This document shows positions 44,646 through 54,226 of a stretch of DNA of 64,000 bases, piece by piece; the stretch's first letter is position 1; each line of letters begins with the position of its first letter. The notes below the pieces were generated by a model. The model was given only the letters and a program-made list of their open reading frames with translations, was not told where the DNA came from and made no database searches. This DNA is from Colocasia esculenta. Taxonomy: Eukaryota; Streptophyta; Magnoliopsida; Alismatales; Araceae. Both the position numbers and the translations under genes were made by a program. The DNA lies in NCBI GenBank assembly GCA_014218235.1, contig CM024755.1:35608713-35672712 (forward strand), in the 5' to 3' direction.

Positions 44646-46034
44646 TTTAAACATCGATTGTCTTCAGACATCGATTACCTTTTAAGTTGCACATCGATTG
44701 CTGATAAGTTTTACATCGATTGCTGAACACTAAAATAAATTTTATATTAATTGATGTTTACATGATTTCAAATGTCTATGGCACCAAATGAAAATTCAAA
44801 TAGCCTTCAAAACCTTAAGATATTCATGATATGTACCTTTTATCTTATCAGGGTAGGTAAGAAAAGGAGTCAGTAGAAATTGAGGACTAAAAGGACTCCT
44901 TCCTTATGTTAAAAAGAAAAGACCTTACCTAACATATCTGGATGTCAGTGGAAATCATGGACCTCTGCACATAAGAGGTATGGGCTATCTGTCAAAAGAC
45001 TTCTATAGTCTAACATTCTCTTCCATGCATTAAACATCTGCAGGAGTCTAGTTTTCACATAAGAAATATGTTAATACTTAAGCAAGCATCCGTTAGACAC
45101 AAAGATAGCAGAAGAAGAAGAAGAAGAAGAAGAAGAAGAAGAACATCTAGAAGGAGCTCCAACGGATCTCCTCAACAGATCTATCTTTCTACTCTATAAA
45201 GGATGAAGTGTTGGAAGCAGAAGAACAACGTAGCAAACCTAAAAATCATTCAAGGAGTGTACATCCAATGAGCATCCAACTCCATACACACTCAAAGCAA
45301 GAGAGAAAGAGCTCGAGCCCAAGAAGAAATGTGCACGCAAGCACCTATCTGAAGTCTTCAAGCATTCAAGCTTCTTTTCTCTCTTCACTCTCTCTGCGCT
45401 ACATTGTAAATTTGGGGAGAGTCTGTGAGCTAAGAGTTTGAGTTCCTTGGTGTTCATCTTGTATAGCTCTCAGTTTGTTCTTTCTTTTCTAAAGAAAGAC
45501 TTGTATCTAGCTGTAGGACTATATACAATGTTCCTCTTCAAGGGTGAAGAGAAGACTAGCCAAAGTGTTGGGTGTCTATCCAGCATAGGGACTATACTCA
45601 GTGTTCCCCTTATGTTAAGGGAAGAACCTAGCTGGAGGTTTAATCTAGAAGAACCAAGTTGGGGTTTGTTCCAGAATGGTGGTTTCTTGACCTATAACAG
45701 AATTGAGTTTCCTTCCTACTCAGAAAGGAAGAGGACCGGAGGGGAGTTGGGGGTTTGTATATCCTTGGGGGGATTCTACCCTGGTTAGTGAAATCTCAAG
45801 ATTTGCTTGAGGACTGGACGTAGGACTTCCATTTGGAAGGGCCGAACCAGGATAAATCCTTGTGTTCATATGTGTGATTGTCTTTTAATTGCTTCCGCAT
45901 TGCTACTCTTTATCTCACACGATTACATTCACTGACCAAAGTTTTAAGTTGTTGATTTTACTTTTAGATTCCTGTGATCACCTATTCATCCCCCCCCCCA
46001 GGTTAGTCTTGCTGCCATATCAAGTGGGCCAACA
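44646..46034 (+). repeat. 3' LTR of copia A, part 3 of 3
   Basis: The rest of the LTR includes an intact TATA box (TATAAA at 45195-45200), the GAA microsatellite (about 45112-45142) and a short C run (about 45990-46000). It ends GGGCCAACA at 46034, followed by the target duplication CTTCT. Confidence 0.92.
45195..45200 (+). promoter_or_regulatory. TATA box of the copia A 3' LTR
   Basis: TATAAA is in the same context as the copia B TATA box. The 5' LTR copy has decayed to CATAAA (near 13890), so the two LTRs may differ in promoter strength. Confidence 0.5.
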
Positions 46035-46315
46035 CTTCTGTAACGCGAAGTGCCTACCTTCCTTTCTCACCTGTACAGAGGTGAATGATGAGCGCGCAGA
46101 CAGGTGACTCCTTCATTTCTCACTTGTGTGGAGGCGAGCGATGAGCGTGCAGATGGGCGAGTGGAACCATGCAGACGGGTGAGTCAGACTTGCACAGTCA
46201 CTCCTTCTCCCTAGCGCGTGGCATCACTCTGCCTCTCTCCCACTTGAGCGGCAACATTATTGTGGTTTAAATCTCTCAGTCACTCCGCCACTCTCCCACA
46301 GACCCCAACGCATTT
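46035..46315. repeat. Flanking DNA with a 53-bp tandem duplication
   Basis: This short stretch of older sequence lies between copia A and chromovirus C. TTTCTCACCTG at 46063 and TTTCTCACTTG at 46116 begin two diverged copies of a 53-bp unit that share GATGAGCG and GTGCAGA/GCGCAGA words. It has no gene. The bases CATTT (46311-46315) are the presumed left target duplication of chromovirus C. Confidence 0.6.
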
Positions 46316-46650
46316 TGTAGCAACTATAAAATTTTAAAATTGATAAATGAATTTAAATTAGAACAAAATGGGAATAATTAAAATCCATTAAGTCAAAATA
46401 GGTGATGGTTTTACACTAATGGTCCAGGTATGAGCTAATGGGCTCAAAAGCTAAGAGCCCAATGGTGGATTAGAGATAATTAAGCCTAATTTTGTACCTT
46501 AATTATTAGTAAATAAAAAGGGTTAAGATAATCACTATTTTAACTCATAATTATCCTAAGAAGAAGTCCTAGTGCTATCCTAACCCCTTGGCCACTGATC
46601 TAGAGCGCACCCCATGTCAATTAGATGGATAAAGGCTAGAAAAAGGAGAG

Positions 46651-46660
46651 ATAAATATAG
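46651..46660 (+). promoter_or_regulatory. TATA-like box of the chromovirus C 5' LTR
   Basis: ATAAATATAG is conserved in the 3' LTR at 52987-52996, in the same GGAGAG context. Confidence 0.45.
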
Positions 46661-47399
46661 GAAATGAGAGGAAGGTGTTTTAAGTGTTTTACATAATAAT
46701 ACTTCCCCATTTCGTCTCTAGCCGACCCTATTGAACCCTTGGAGCTTGGAGGACGAGGAGGAGGAGCTCTTGGACGTGGAGATCATGAAGAAAGAGGCTA
46801 GGAACAAGGGTTCTTCAAAGTTCTTCATTCTTCTTACCCTAGGATTTCAAAGCGCTCAAAGGTAGGCAATCTCTCAAGCAAAAACAAATTAATTTTGACC
46901 ATAGGTAGACCATGATCCAAGCATCAAAAGCCCCATGTTTTCCCCAATTTTCATCATGCCATTCATGAGTATTTCATAATCAAAGTTCTATTAAGAACAT
47001 GTACCCGACTAGACTTATTTACCCTAAATCCATGTTCATGCTTGATCTCGTGTAATGAAACTTTTATTGTACATGCTACTTGATGTCAGGAATCCAACGA
47101 CACCATTTTCCCCAATTTCTATTAAGTGTCGTTTTCAAATTTAATTGTTTTCCATCACTGTGTCTGCTTTTGTTACATTGCAAAGTACCATGTGTATAGC
47201 ATGATCATATTATGTCAGAAGTCAAATTAGTTCCTACTGTGGATACCTCTAATGTCTTGTTTCATTTAAGATTAATTTTGTGATTTTTCATCATGTATAC
47301 GAATTTATCTGAATTTTTGAAGAGCACTGTGTCGAGCCCTTGACTGCATGGACCACAGCCTAAGGAGATCTGTGCAAGTTCCTGAGCTCAGGCCGAGAC

Positions 47400-47720
47400 C
47401 CTGAGAACGCGACGACCTGATAGGTTGCATTCTCAATTGGGTCACGACAAGGCCTCACGTTGCGTTCTTAACATGACGGGACCCTGTGTCGCAACCATCT
47501 GATCATGTCGATCTCGACCTGAATGCATCGCCCCGACATGCCGCGACGAGAACCTCGTCATCGCGCCGGCGTCTCGGCTGAACCTGATCGTGTTGGCTTG
47601 TCGATCGCAACCTGAACGCGTTGGCCTGACCCGTCGCGACCAGAATGACCATCACGTCGGCCCAATCTGTCTCGACCTTAATGCGACACTGGCCGACGTC
47701 GCGACCTGACTGTCTATTCC
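47400..47720. repeat. GC-rich GCGAC/GTCGC repeat block in the chromovirus C 5' LTR
   Basis: GAACGCGACGACC, GTCGATCGCAACC, CGTCGCGACCAG and ACGTCGCGACC words are spread over about 320 bp. The 3' LTR counterpart is 53760-54070. Several CG sites in one copy are TG or CA in the other. Confidence 0.7.
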
Positions 47721-49339
47721 AGAAACCCTAATCTGCATGCAAACCTTGTTAATCATGCTCTATAATCATTGTTTAATCACTGTAATGTACTGTTATGAAC
47801 AGTAACAACATGTTAGTGTATTTTTGATAATATTCACATGATTTATTTAATTAAAAGATGTGTGCACGACTCTCACATGTTATCAATGATTCTCTCTCAC
47901 ATGCACATACCAAGCATGAATCTTTGCCATGAGACCTTACTGAATTTACTCAATAATATATCTGGTAATTGAGTGCAATTATTCATGTAAATTTACTATT
48001 ATTTAAATGAACTTGTCTTCATTTTATTCGCTTGATTTGAACACCGTTATCGCATCCCTCTGCCTTCGAGCACTCAAGGCAAGACAAACAACCGTTTCTA
48101 TACACACTTTATCTTGGCTTGGATGACCTCTCCATTGGGAATACTCCTGACAGGACCAGGAACTCCTTGTCAAGGCCTCCGTAAGACTCCTTGGCTTTGG
48201 CGGACGTCCATTGTCGACGAGCGGGTTGTACCATCAATACCTATTTTACCCTTAGGGATCAGCATGATCCAACAACCTTAGATTGTTCTTTCTTACCTTG
48301 AGATCATGCCGAACCTCTGGTCTGTGTTCGTAACATGTCTAGTGGGTGGTTGTGACTTCTACCGGACTACCGGCACACGATCGTGTGTGTTGTGCAACTT
48401 TTACTATCGCTTGTTTAACGACGATTACGAATGTAACCCTCGATCTCATCTACTATCATGTTTATCTCACCTGTTCACGTTCCCTCTATACTCTCGTCTA
48501 TTCTTCAATTTCTCTCATCTATTCTTGGTACTCTATTTGACCATCTTGATTGTTTAAGATAAAAACATGATCAATGTCAGGCAACATTATAAAGGGCCCG
48601 ATCTGGTTCTGGGAGATGCGCTCGAAAGGCTATTAACTCGCGGGGGTTCAATGATCAGGGTGTTCGGCATGCATCCAAACACATGACTAGCAAAATTTAA
48701 TCTAAGACAATAAATTAAAATACTTGTTCTCGTGGTTGAAAGAACATCAACCAAACATGCTATCGCGACTAGTGCACTTTATGCAACCATACATGCTATC
48801 TCGTTATATGGCCAACCCGTTATCATGCTTGTTGTGTTATTTCATGTGAAAGTACTCTCGTTCTTTTGCTATCTTGTACATCATTTTCATGACTATACTT
48901 GATCATTCTCTCTAGTTACCTTGCTTTACAAGACATTAATCACTTAAAGTATGCATGTTTACACGAGATGTTAAGTCCTACTGGGCGATTATCGCTCATC
49001 TTGCGCTATTTATTTCATGTGTTTCAAGTGAGTTTGATGGAGTCTACCACACACAAGAGGATGGGGATGAGGAAGTGCAGGAGTGACCCGTCTTTTCGAC
49101 AACCAAAGCTTTTAGTAGTTAGTTAGACAATATAGTATGTTTTGTTTTGAATAAAGTACTCTGGGCCCATAGTTATGGCTTTGAATTAGTGAATGTAATA
49201 GAATTAGTGGAATTTTCAATAAAGATGGTTCATTTGACATTATCACAATTTGTGCAATGTCTTGATGTCTACTTCTTGCTCTATACTATTTATTTAACTA
49301 TTTATTGCTCTGATATTCCGCATTGGGGTTACAGTTTTG

Positions 49340-49352
49340 TGGTATCAGAGCC
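49340..49352 (+). other. Primer-binding site of chromovirus C
   Basis: TGGTATCAGAGCC lies six bases after the LTR end and is complementary to initiator tRNA-Met. Confidence 0.9.
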
Positions 49353-49538
49353 TAGGTTGTTCTTAAGTATAGGATGATTTAGGATTGACCTGCCTCGACT
49401 AAAGTCAATTATGATACCTATGTGAGAGATGGTTAGAACCATGGGTAATAAGTTAAATAAATTCACACACGCACCAACTTAGTGCAATTCCAATATCTTA
49501 CATTTAATTTTCTCTTAAAGGAACTTAGAATATTAGAA

Positions 49539-50201
49539 ATGGCAGCAGAGCGTGCACAACTCCGTGACATGCAGCAAACGATTCAGGAATTGGCTCGAGC
49601 CCTACTGCAAGCTGCTCAAGGAGGCGGTGGGAATCGAGGAGTGGGAGATCTATACAGGAACTTCCGTAGCATGAACCCGCCTCGTTTCAGTGGGACCACT
49701 AATCCCGATGAGGCTGAACACTGGTTGAAAGAAATCAAATGTATTTTCCACGTTATGTAATGCGCAGATGGAGATAAACTACTACTTGCCACTTTCCAAC
49801 TAGAAAGGGACACCCGTGCGTGGTGGAAGGCTGTTAAGGCCACTCGGGCGAATGCACAATTCACTTGGGATGAATTTAAGGAGTAGTTCAACTCCAAGTA
49901 TTTCTCTGAACAAGTTCAGGAAATAAAGGCGGCCAAATTTGCTGCATTAAAGCAATGGAACCTCTCAGTGGCAGAATATGAGGCCCAATTCTCTCGATTG
50001 GCACGATATGCCAATCACCTTGTCAGCACCGAGAAGATGAAGGCGAGGCGATTTCTTAATGGGCTCAAGCCTTCTTACATTACTCAGCTTGCACCAGTTG
50101 ACATTCAGATTTATGCTGATATGGTTAAGAAGGCCCAGTTGCTAGTGGATGCGACCGATCTCATAGATTGCATCAAGGGTAGGATTGTCAAGAAGGAATA
50201 A
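49539..50201 (+). pseudogene. Gag of chromovirus C, interrupted by stops
   Basis: The start at 49539 (MAAERAQLRD) opens a Ty3/gypsy-type gag. It has a glutamine-rich N-terminal helix, then NPPRFSGTTNPDEAEHW and, further on, TWDEFKE and EYEAQFSRLARY, which are typical of the retrotransposon gag family. In-frame stops occur at about 49758-49760 and 49885-49887, and the frame ends at 50201. Downstream, at 50318-50400, lies a degenerate zinc-knuckle region (NCGKLGHTADEC) in another frame. It cannot make a full Gag as read. Confidence 0.85.
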
Positions 50202-50454
50202 GTACCTGGCTCATCAAGCAGATCAGCTAACGGCAAGAAGCTATCGTTCAACATCACTGAAGGGCCAAATCAGGAAAGGAAGCCCAAGATCACTAACCCC
50301 TCTACCACCAACTAGACTAACTACGAGAATTGTGGCAAACTTGGTCACACTGCCGATGAATGCTGGGGGAAAGCTGGCGCATGCCTACGCTGCGGGAATC
50401 ACAATCACCACATTTCCGAATTCCTTGTGCTGAAGGATAAGGAGAAGCATCCAA

Positions 50455-51195
50455 ATGGGCAAAGGAAACAAGGCAGACTGTAAGCTGTGCAAAAATTGGA
50501 GACCACCGAAGAGGGTGGAGTCGTGGAAGGTACATTACAAGTCTTTTCTCAAGATTGCTATGCCCCTTACTCGCCTTACACGAAAGGAGAACCCTTACGT
50601 CTGGAGCAAGGAATGTGAGAAGAGCTTTCAGACATTGAAGAAATGCTTGACATCTGCACTTGTCCTCGCATTACCAGTCAAGGGTGAAGGATTATCAGTC
50701 TACACTGATGCATCTGGAATTGGTCTAGGCTGTGTTTTGATGCAAAATGAGAAGGTAATAGCTTATTCATCTAGATAGTTGAAGCCTTATGAGGTCAACT
50801 ACCCTATCCATGACCTAGAACTAGTTGCCATTGTCTTTGCATTAAAAATCTAGAGACATTATCTCTATGGAGAACAATTTATTGTCTATTCAGATCACAA
50901 AAGCCTGAAGTATCTGTTCTCTCAAAAGGAGCTCAATATGAGAAAAAGGAGATGATTGGAGTATCTTAAGGACTTCAACTTCAATATTCAATATCACCCT
51001 AGCAAAGGTAATGTTGTAGCAGATGCACTTAGCAGGAAGCCTGTGGCATCCTTATCTTTCCTAGTCATGGGCGAGATGAAATTGTTAGAACAATTTGCCA
51101 GTCTGAACATAAATATTGAGCAAAGAAGTGACCAGGTACTGGTTGCTAACCTTAGGGTACAACCTGACATCTTTGTCGAAATCAAGGATCAATAA
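50455..51195 (+). pseudogene. RT thumb and RNase H remnant of chromovirus C
   Basis: The sequence joins almost directly from the gag zinc-knuckle region to the end of reverse transcriptase (PLTRLTRKENPYVWSKECE). Protease and the RT fingers and palm, including the catalytic YXDD, are therefore missing. RNase H follows with VYTDASGIGLG, later ELVAIVFALK and VYSDHKSLKYLF. Stops interrupt it at about 50776-50778, 50851-50853 and 50953-50955, and a final stop lies at 51193-51195. LEYLKDFNFNIQYHPSKGN and DALSRK mark the usual end of RNase H in gypsy elements. Confidence 0.87.
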
Positions 51196-51900
51196 GAAAA
51201 CGATCCATTTCTAATCCGTTCCAAGGAAACCATAGCTGACAGACCAGATTTCTCCATCACTGAAGATGGGAGATTGTTATTTCATGGCAGGATGTGTGTG
51301 CTTGATAATGAAGAACTAAAGAGGAAACTGATGGATGAAGTCCACAAGACCAAGTATAATATCCACCTAGGTGCAACCAAGATGTACCAAGGCATGAAAA
51401 GATCATTTTGGTGGCCAAACATGAAGCGTGAGGTTGCTGAGCATGCCACGGACTGCCTCACATGTCAACAAGTCAAAGCAGAGCACCGACGTCCCGTGCA
51501 TGTACTCAGACCCCTGGACATACCAGAATGGAAGTGGAAGAGCATTGACATGGATTTCATCATGGGTTTATCCCAGACTCGTGGTAGACTTGATGCCATT
51601 TGGGTCATAGTGGATCGACTAACTAAATCCGCACACTTCTTAGCAATTAAGAGTACCTAGAGTGTGGATGTGTTAGCTGCAATGTATGTAAAGGAGATTG
51701 TGAGACTACATGGAGTCCCTGTATCCATAGTCTCAGATCGTGACCCAAGATTCACCTCTCATTTCTGGAAAGGACTTCAAACTGCAATGGGTACTAAACT
51801 TAACTTTAGTACTGCATTCCATCCACAGACAGATGGCAGACCGAGAGGACAAACTAGATCATGGAAGACATGCTGCGAGTGTGTACTATAGATTTTGAAG
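51196..51900 (+). pseudogene. Integrase of chromovirus C, interrupted
   Basis: The zinc-binding part shows His near HLGATKMYQG and Cys pairs in CLTCQQVK. The catalytic core shows the first Asp in WKSIDMDFIMGL and the second in SDRDPRFTSHFW. A stop lies at 51658-51660. Just after TAFHPQTDGR (about 51810-51840) the frame slips, so the catalytic Glu is not encoded in line. Downstream to 52180 the integrase continues in several frames with further stops. The enzyme is inactive as read. Confidence 0.87.
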
Positions 51901-52185
51901 GGTACTGGAATGAGCAGTTATCATTAATGGAGTTCGCATACAATAACATTTATCAAGCAAGTATCAAGATGGCTCCATTTAAAGCATTGTATGGTAGAAG
52001 TTGTAGATCACCAGTGTGCTAGAATGAAGTTGGCAAACAACAATGGTTGGGACCTGACTTAGTGCAAAAGTACTAGCAGAGAAATACAACTCATCAGAGA
52101 CATAATCAAAATAGCCTAGTCCAGGCAAAATAGCTCTACAGACAAAAGAAGAAGGGACTTAGAGTTTCAGATTGGAAATCATGTA

Positions 52186-52608
52186 TTGCTCAAAGTATCC
52201 CCAACCCGAGAATTTCAAAGATTTGGAATCAAAGGCAAGTTAAGGCCAAGATTCATAGGACCTTTTGAAGTACTTGAGAGAGTTGGCGAAGTGGCTTATT
52301 GTCTGGCTTTACCTCCACAATATTCTACCGTACACAATGTTTTCCATGTATCTATGGTAAGGAAATATGTGTACGACCCATCTCATGTCATTCGCTACGA
52401 CGATATAATCCTGCACAAAGATATGACCTATGAAGAAAAGCCAGTCATAATATTGGACAAGAAGATACAACAACTACAGAATCGACCTATATCTGTGGTG
52501 AAGATACTATGGAACAATCATGGAGTAGAAGAAGCCACGTGGGAACCCAAAGCAACAATGAGACGAAACTATCCGGATCTATTCAGTAAGTCATTCTTCC
52601 TCTTATGA
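52186..52608 (+). CDS. Integrase tail and chromodomain of chromovirus C
   Basis: The 140-residue open segment has the GPFEVLERVGEVAYCLALP and VFHVSMVRKYV stretches of the gypsy integrase C-terminus. A chromodomain follows at about residues 85-135 (IILDKKIQQLQNR, ILWNNHGVEEATWEP). Chromodomains in chromovirus integrases bind modified histone tails and direct insertion into heterochromatin. It is the only long intact segment left of this pol. The start given is the first Met after the upstream breaks and is not a true translation start. Confidence 0.88.
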   Translation: MLKVSPTREFQRFGIKGKLRPRFIGPFEVLERVGEVAYCLALPPQYSTVHNVFHVSMVRKYVYDPSHVIRYDDIILHKDMTYEEKPVIILDKKIQQLQNRPISVVKILWNNHGVEEATWEPKATMRRNYPDLFSKSFFLL

Positions 52609-52637
52609 TTATATGAATTTGGGGACCAAATTCTTTT

Positions 52638-52650
52638 AAGAGGAGGAGGA
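52638..52650 (+). other. Polypurine tract of chromovirus C
   Basis: AAGAGGAGGAGGA directly precedes the TGTAACAACT start of the 3' LTR, after the GGGGACCAAATT segment common at this place in chromoviruses. Confidence 0.9.
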
Positions 52651-54226
52651 TGTAACAACTCTAAATTTTTAAAATTGATAAATGAATTTAAATTAGAATA
52701 AAATGGGAATAATTAAAATCCATTAAGTCAAAATAGGTGATGGGTTTACACTAATGGTCCAGATATGAACTAATGGGCCCAAAAGCTAAGAGCCCAATGG
52801 TGGATTAGAGATAGTTAAGCCTAATTTCGTACCTTAATTATTAGTAAATCAAAAAGGGTTAATATAATCACTATTTTAACTCATAATTATCCTAAAAAGG
52901 AGTCCTAGTGCTATCCTAACCCCTTGGCCACGGATCTAGAGCCCACCCCATGTCAATTAGATAGATTAAGGCTAGAAAAAGGAGAGATAAATATAGAAAA
53001 TTTGGAGTTGGATGAGAGGAAGGAGTGTTAAGTGTTTTGGAGACTTTAAACATAATAATACTTCCCCATTTCATCTCTAGCCAACCCTGTTGAGCCCGTG
53101 GAGCTTGGAGGATGAGGAGGAGGAGCCCTTAGACGTGGAGATCGTGGAGAAGGAGGCTAGGAGCAAGGGATCTTCGAAGTTCTTCACGCTTCTAACCCTA
53201 GGATTTCAAAGTGCTCAAAGGTAGGCAATCTCTCAAGTAAAAATAATTAATTTTGACCATAGGTAGACCATGATCCGAGCATCAAAAGCCCCATGTTTTC
53301 CCCAATTTTCATCATGTCATTCATGAGTATTTCGTACTCAAAGTTCTGTTAAGAACATGTACCTAACTTGACTTGTTTACCCTAAATCCATGTTCATGCT
53401 TGATCTCGTGCCATGAAACTTTTATTGTACATGCTACTTGATGTTAGGAATCCAACGACACCATTTTCCCTAATTTCTATCAAGTGCCATTTTCAAATTT
53501 AATCATTTTCCATCACTGTGTCTACTTTTGTTACATTGTAAAGTACCATGTGTATAGCATGATCATATCATGTCAGAAGTCAAATTACTTCCTACTGTGG
53601 ATACCTCTACATGTCTTGTTTCATTTAAGACTAATTTTGTGATTTTTCATCATGTATACGAATTTATCTAAATTTTTGAAGATGACTGTGTCGAGCCCTA
53701 GACTGCATGGACCGCAGCCCGAGGAGACCTGTGCAAGTTCCTAAGCTCGGGCCGAGACCCTGAGAACGCGACGACCCGATAGGTCGAGTTCTCAATTGGG
53801 TCGCGACAAGGCCTCAAGTCGCGTACTTAACGTGACGGGACCTTGCATCGCGACCATGTAATCATGACAGTCTCGACCTGAACGCGTCACCCCGACACGT
53901 CGCGACGAGAACCTCGTCGTCGAGCTGGCGTCTCGGCTGAACCTGATCTCGTTGGCTTGTCGATCGCAACCTGAACGCGTTGGCCCGACCCGTCGCGACC
54001 AGAATGACCATCGCGTTGGCCCAGTCTGTCGCGACCTTAACGCGACGCTGGCCGACGTCGCGACCTGACTGTCTATTCCAGAAACCCTAATTTGCATGCA
54101 AACCTTGTTAATCATGCTCTATAATTATTGTTTAATCACTGTAATGTACTGTTATGAACAATAACAATATGTTAGTGTATTTTTATAATATTCAAATGAT
54201 TTATTTAATTAAAAGATGTGTGCACG
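52651..54226 (+). repeat. 3' LTR of chromovirus C, truncated by LTR D
   Basis: It matches 46316 to about 47879 of the 5' LTR, then stops abruptly at 54226 within GTGTGCACG, where LTR D begins. The missing half is expected beyond the window. The GC-rich block is at 53760-54070. Confidence 0.9.

Larger units (their letters stand above)
12529..46034 (+). mobile_element. Copia A: pol-less Sirevirus-like element carrying three nested gypsy-type insertions
   Basis: The element begins TGTTGAACCAC and ends GGGCCAACA, with a perfect 5-bp target duplication CTTCT (12524-12528 and 46035-46039). Its own sequence is 12529-14855, 23513-26019, 41845-42519 and 44641-46034, about 6.9 kb in total; everything else is later insertions. 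Its content is 5' LTR, primer-binding site, broken gag, protease remnant, polypurine tract and 3' LTR, with no rest of pol. The internal layout matches copia B, but the central part of the LTR is different. It is the outermost insertion of the central nest and therefore older than everything inside it. Confidence 0.93.
46316..49333 (+). repeat. 5' LTR of chromovirus C
   Basis: The 3018-bp LTR runs from TGTAGCAACT to GGGTTACA. It contains a TATA-like site (ATAAATATAG, 46651-46660), a GC-rich inverted-repeat block (47400-47720) and CTACTGGGC (48978-48986) 355 bp from its end. Frames at 48306-49377 are chance frames. Confidence 0.92.
46316..54226 (+). mobile_element. Chromovirus C (Tekay/Del-like Ty3/gypsy), internally deleted
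   Basis: The 5' LTR is 46316-49333, then a primer-binding site, gag, a remnant of RT thumb plus RNase H, integrase, chromodomain, polypurine tract and 3' LTR from 52651. The 3' LTR is cut at 54226 by LTR D. The order RT-RNase H-integrase-chromodomain marks a chromovirus, and the very long LTRs fit the Tekay/Del clade. Protease and the RT core are missing, and gag, RNase H and integrase carry stops. LTR divergence by eye is clearly greater than for the young Sirevirus. Confidence 0.92.

Noticed and set aside
46039..46046. TGTAACGC as the start of another gypsy LTR
   Set aside because: The T belongs to the copia A target duplication, no matching LTR end exists, and chromovirus C begins only 270 bp later.
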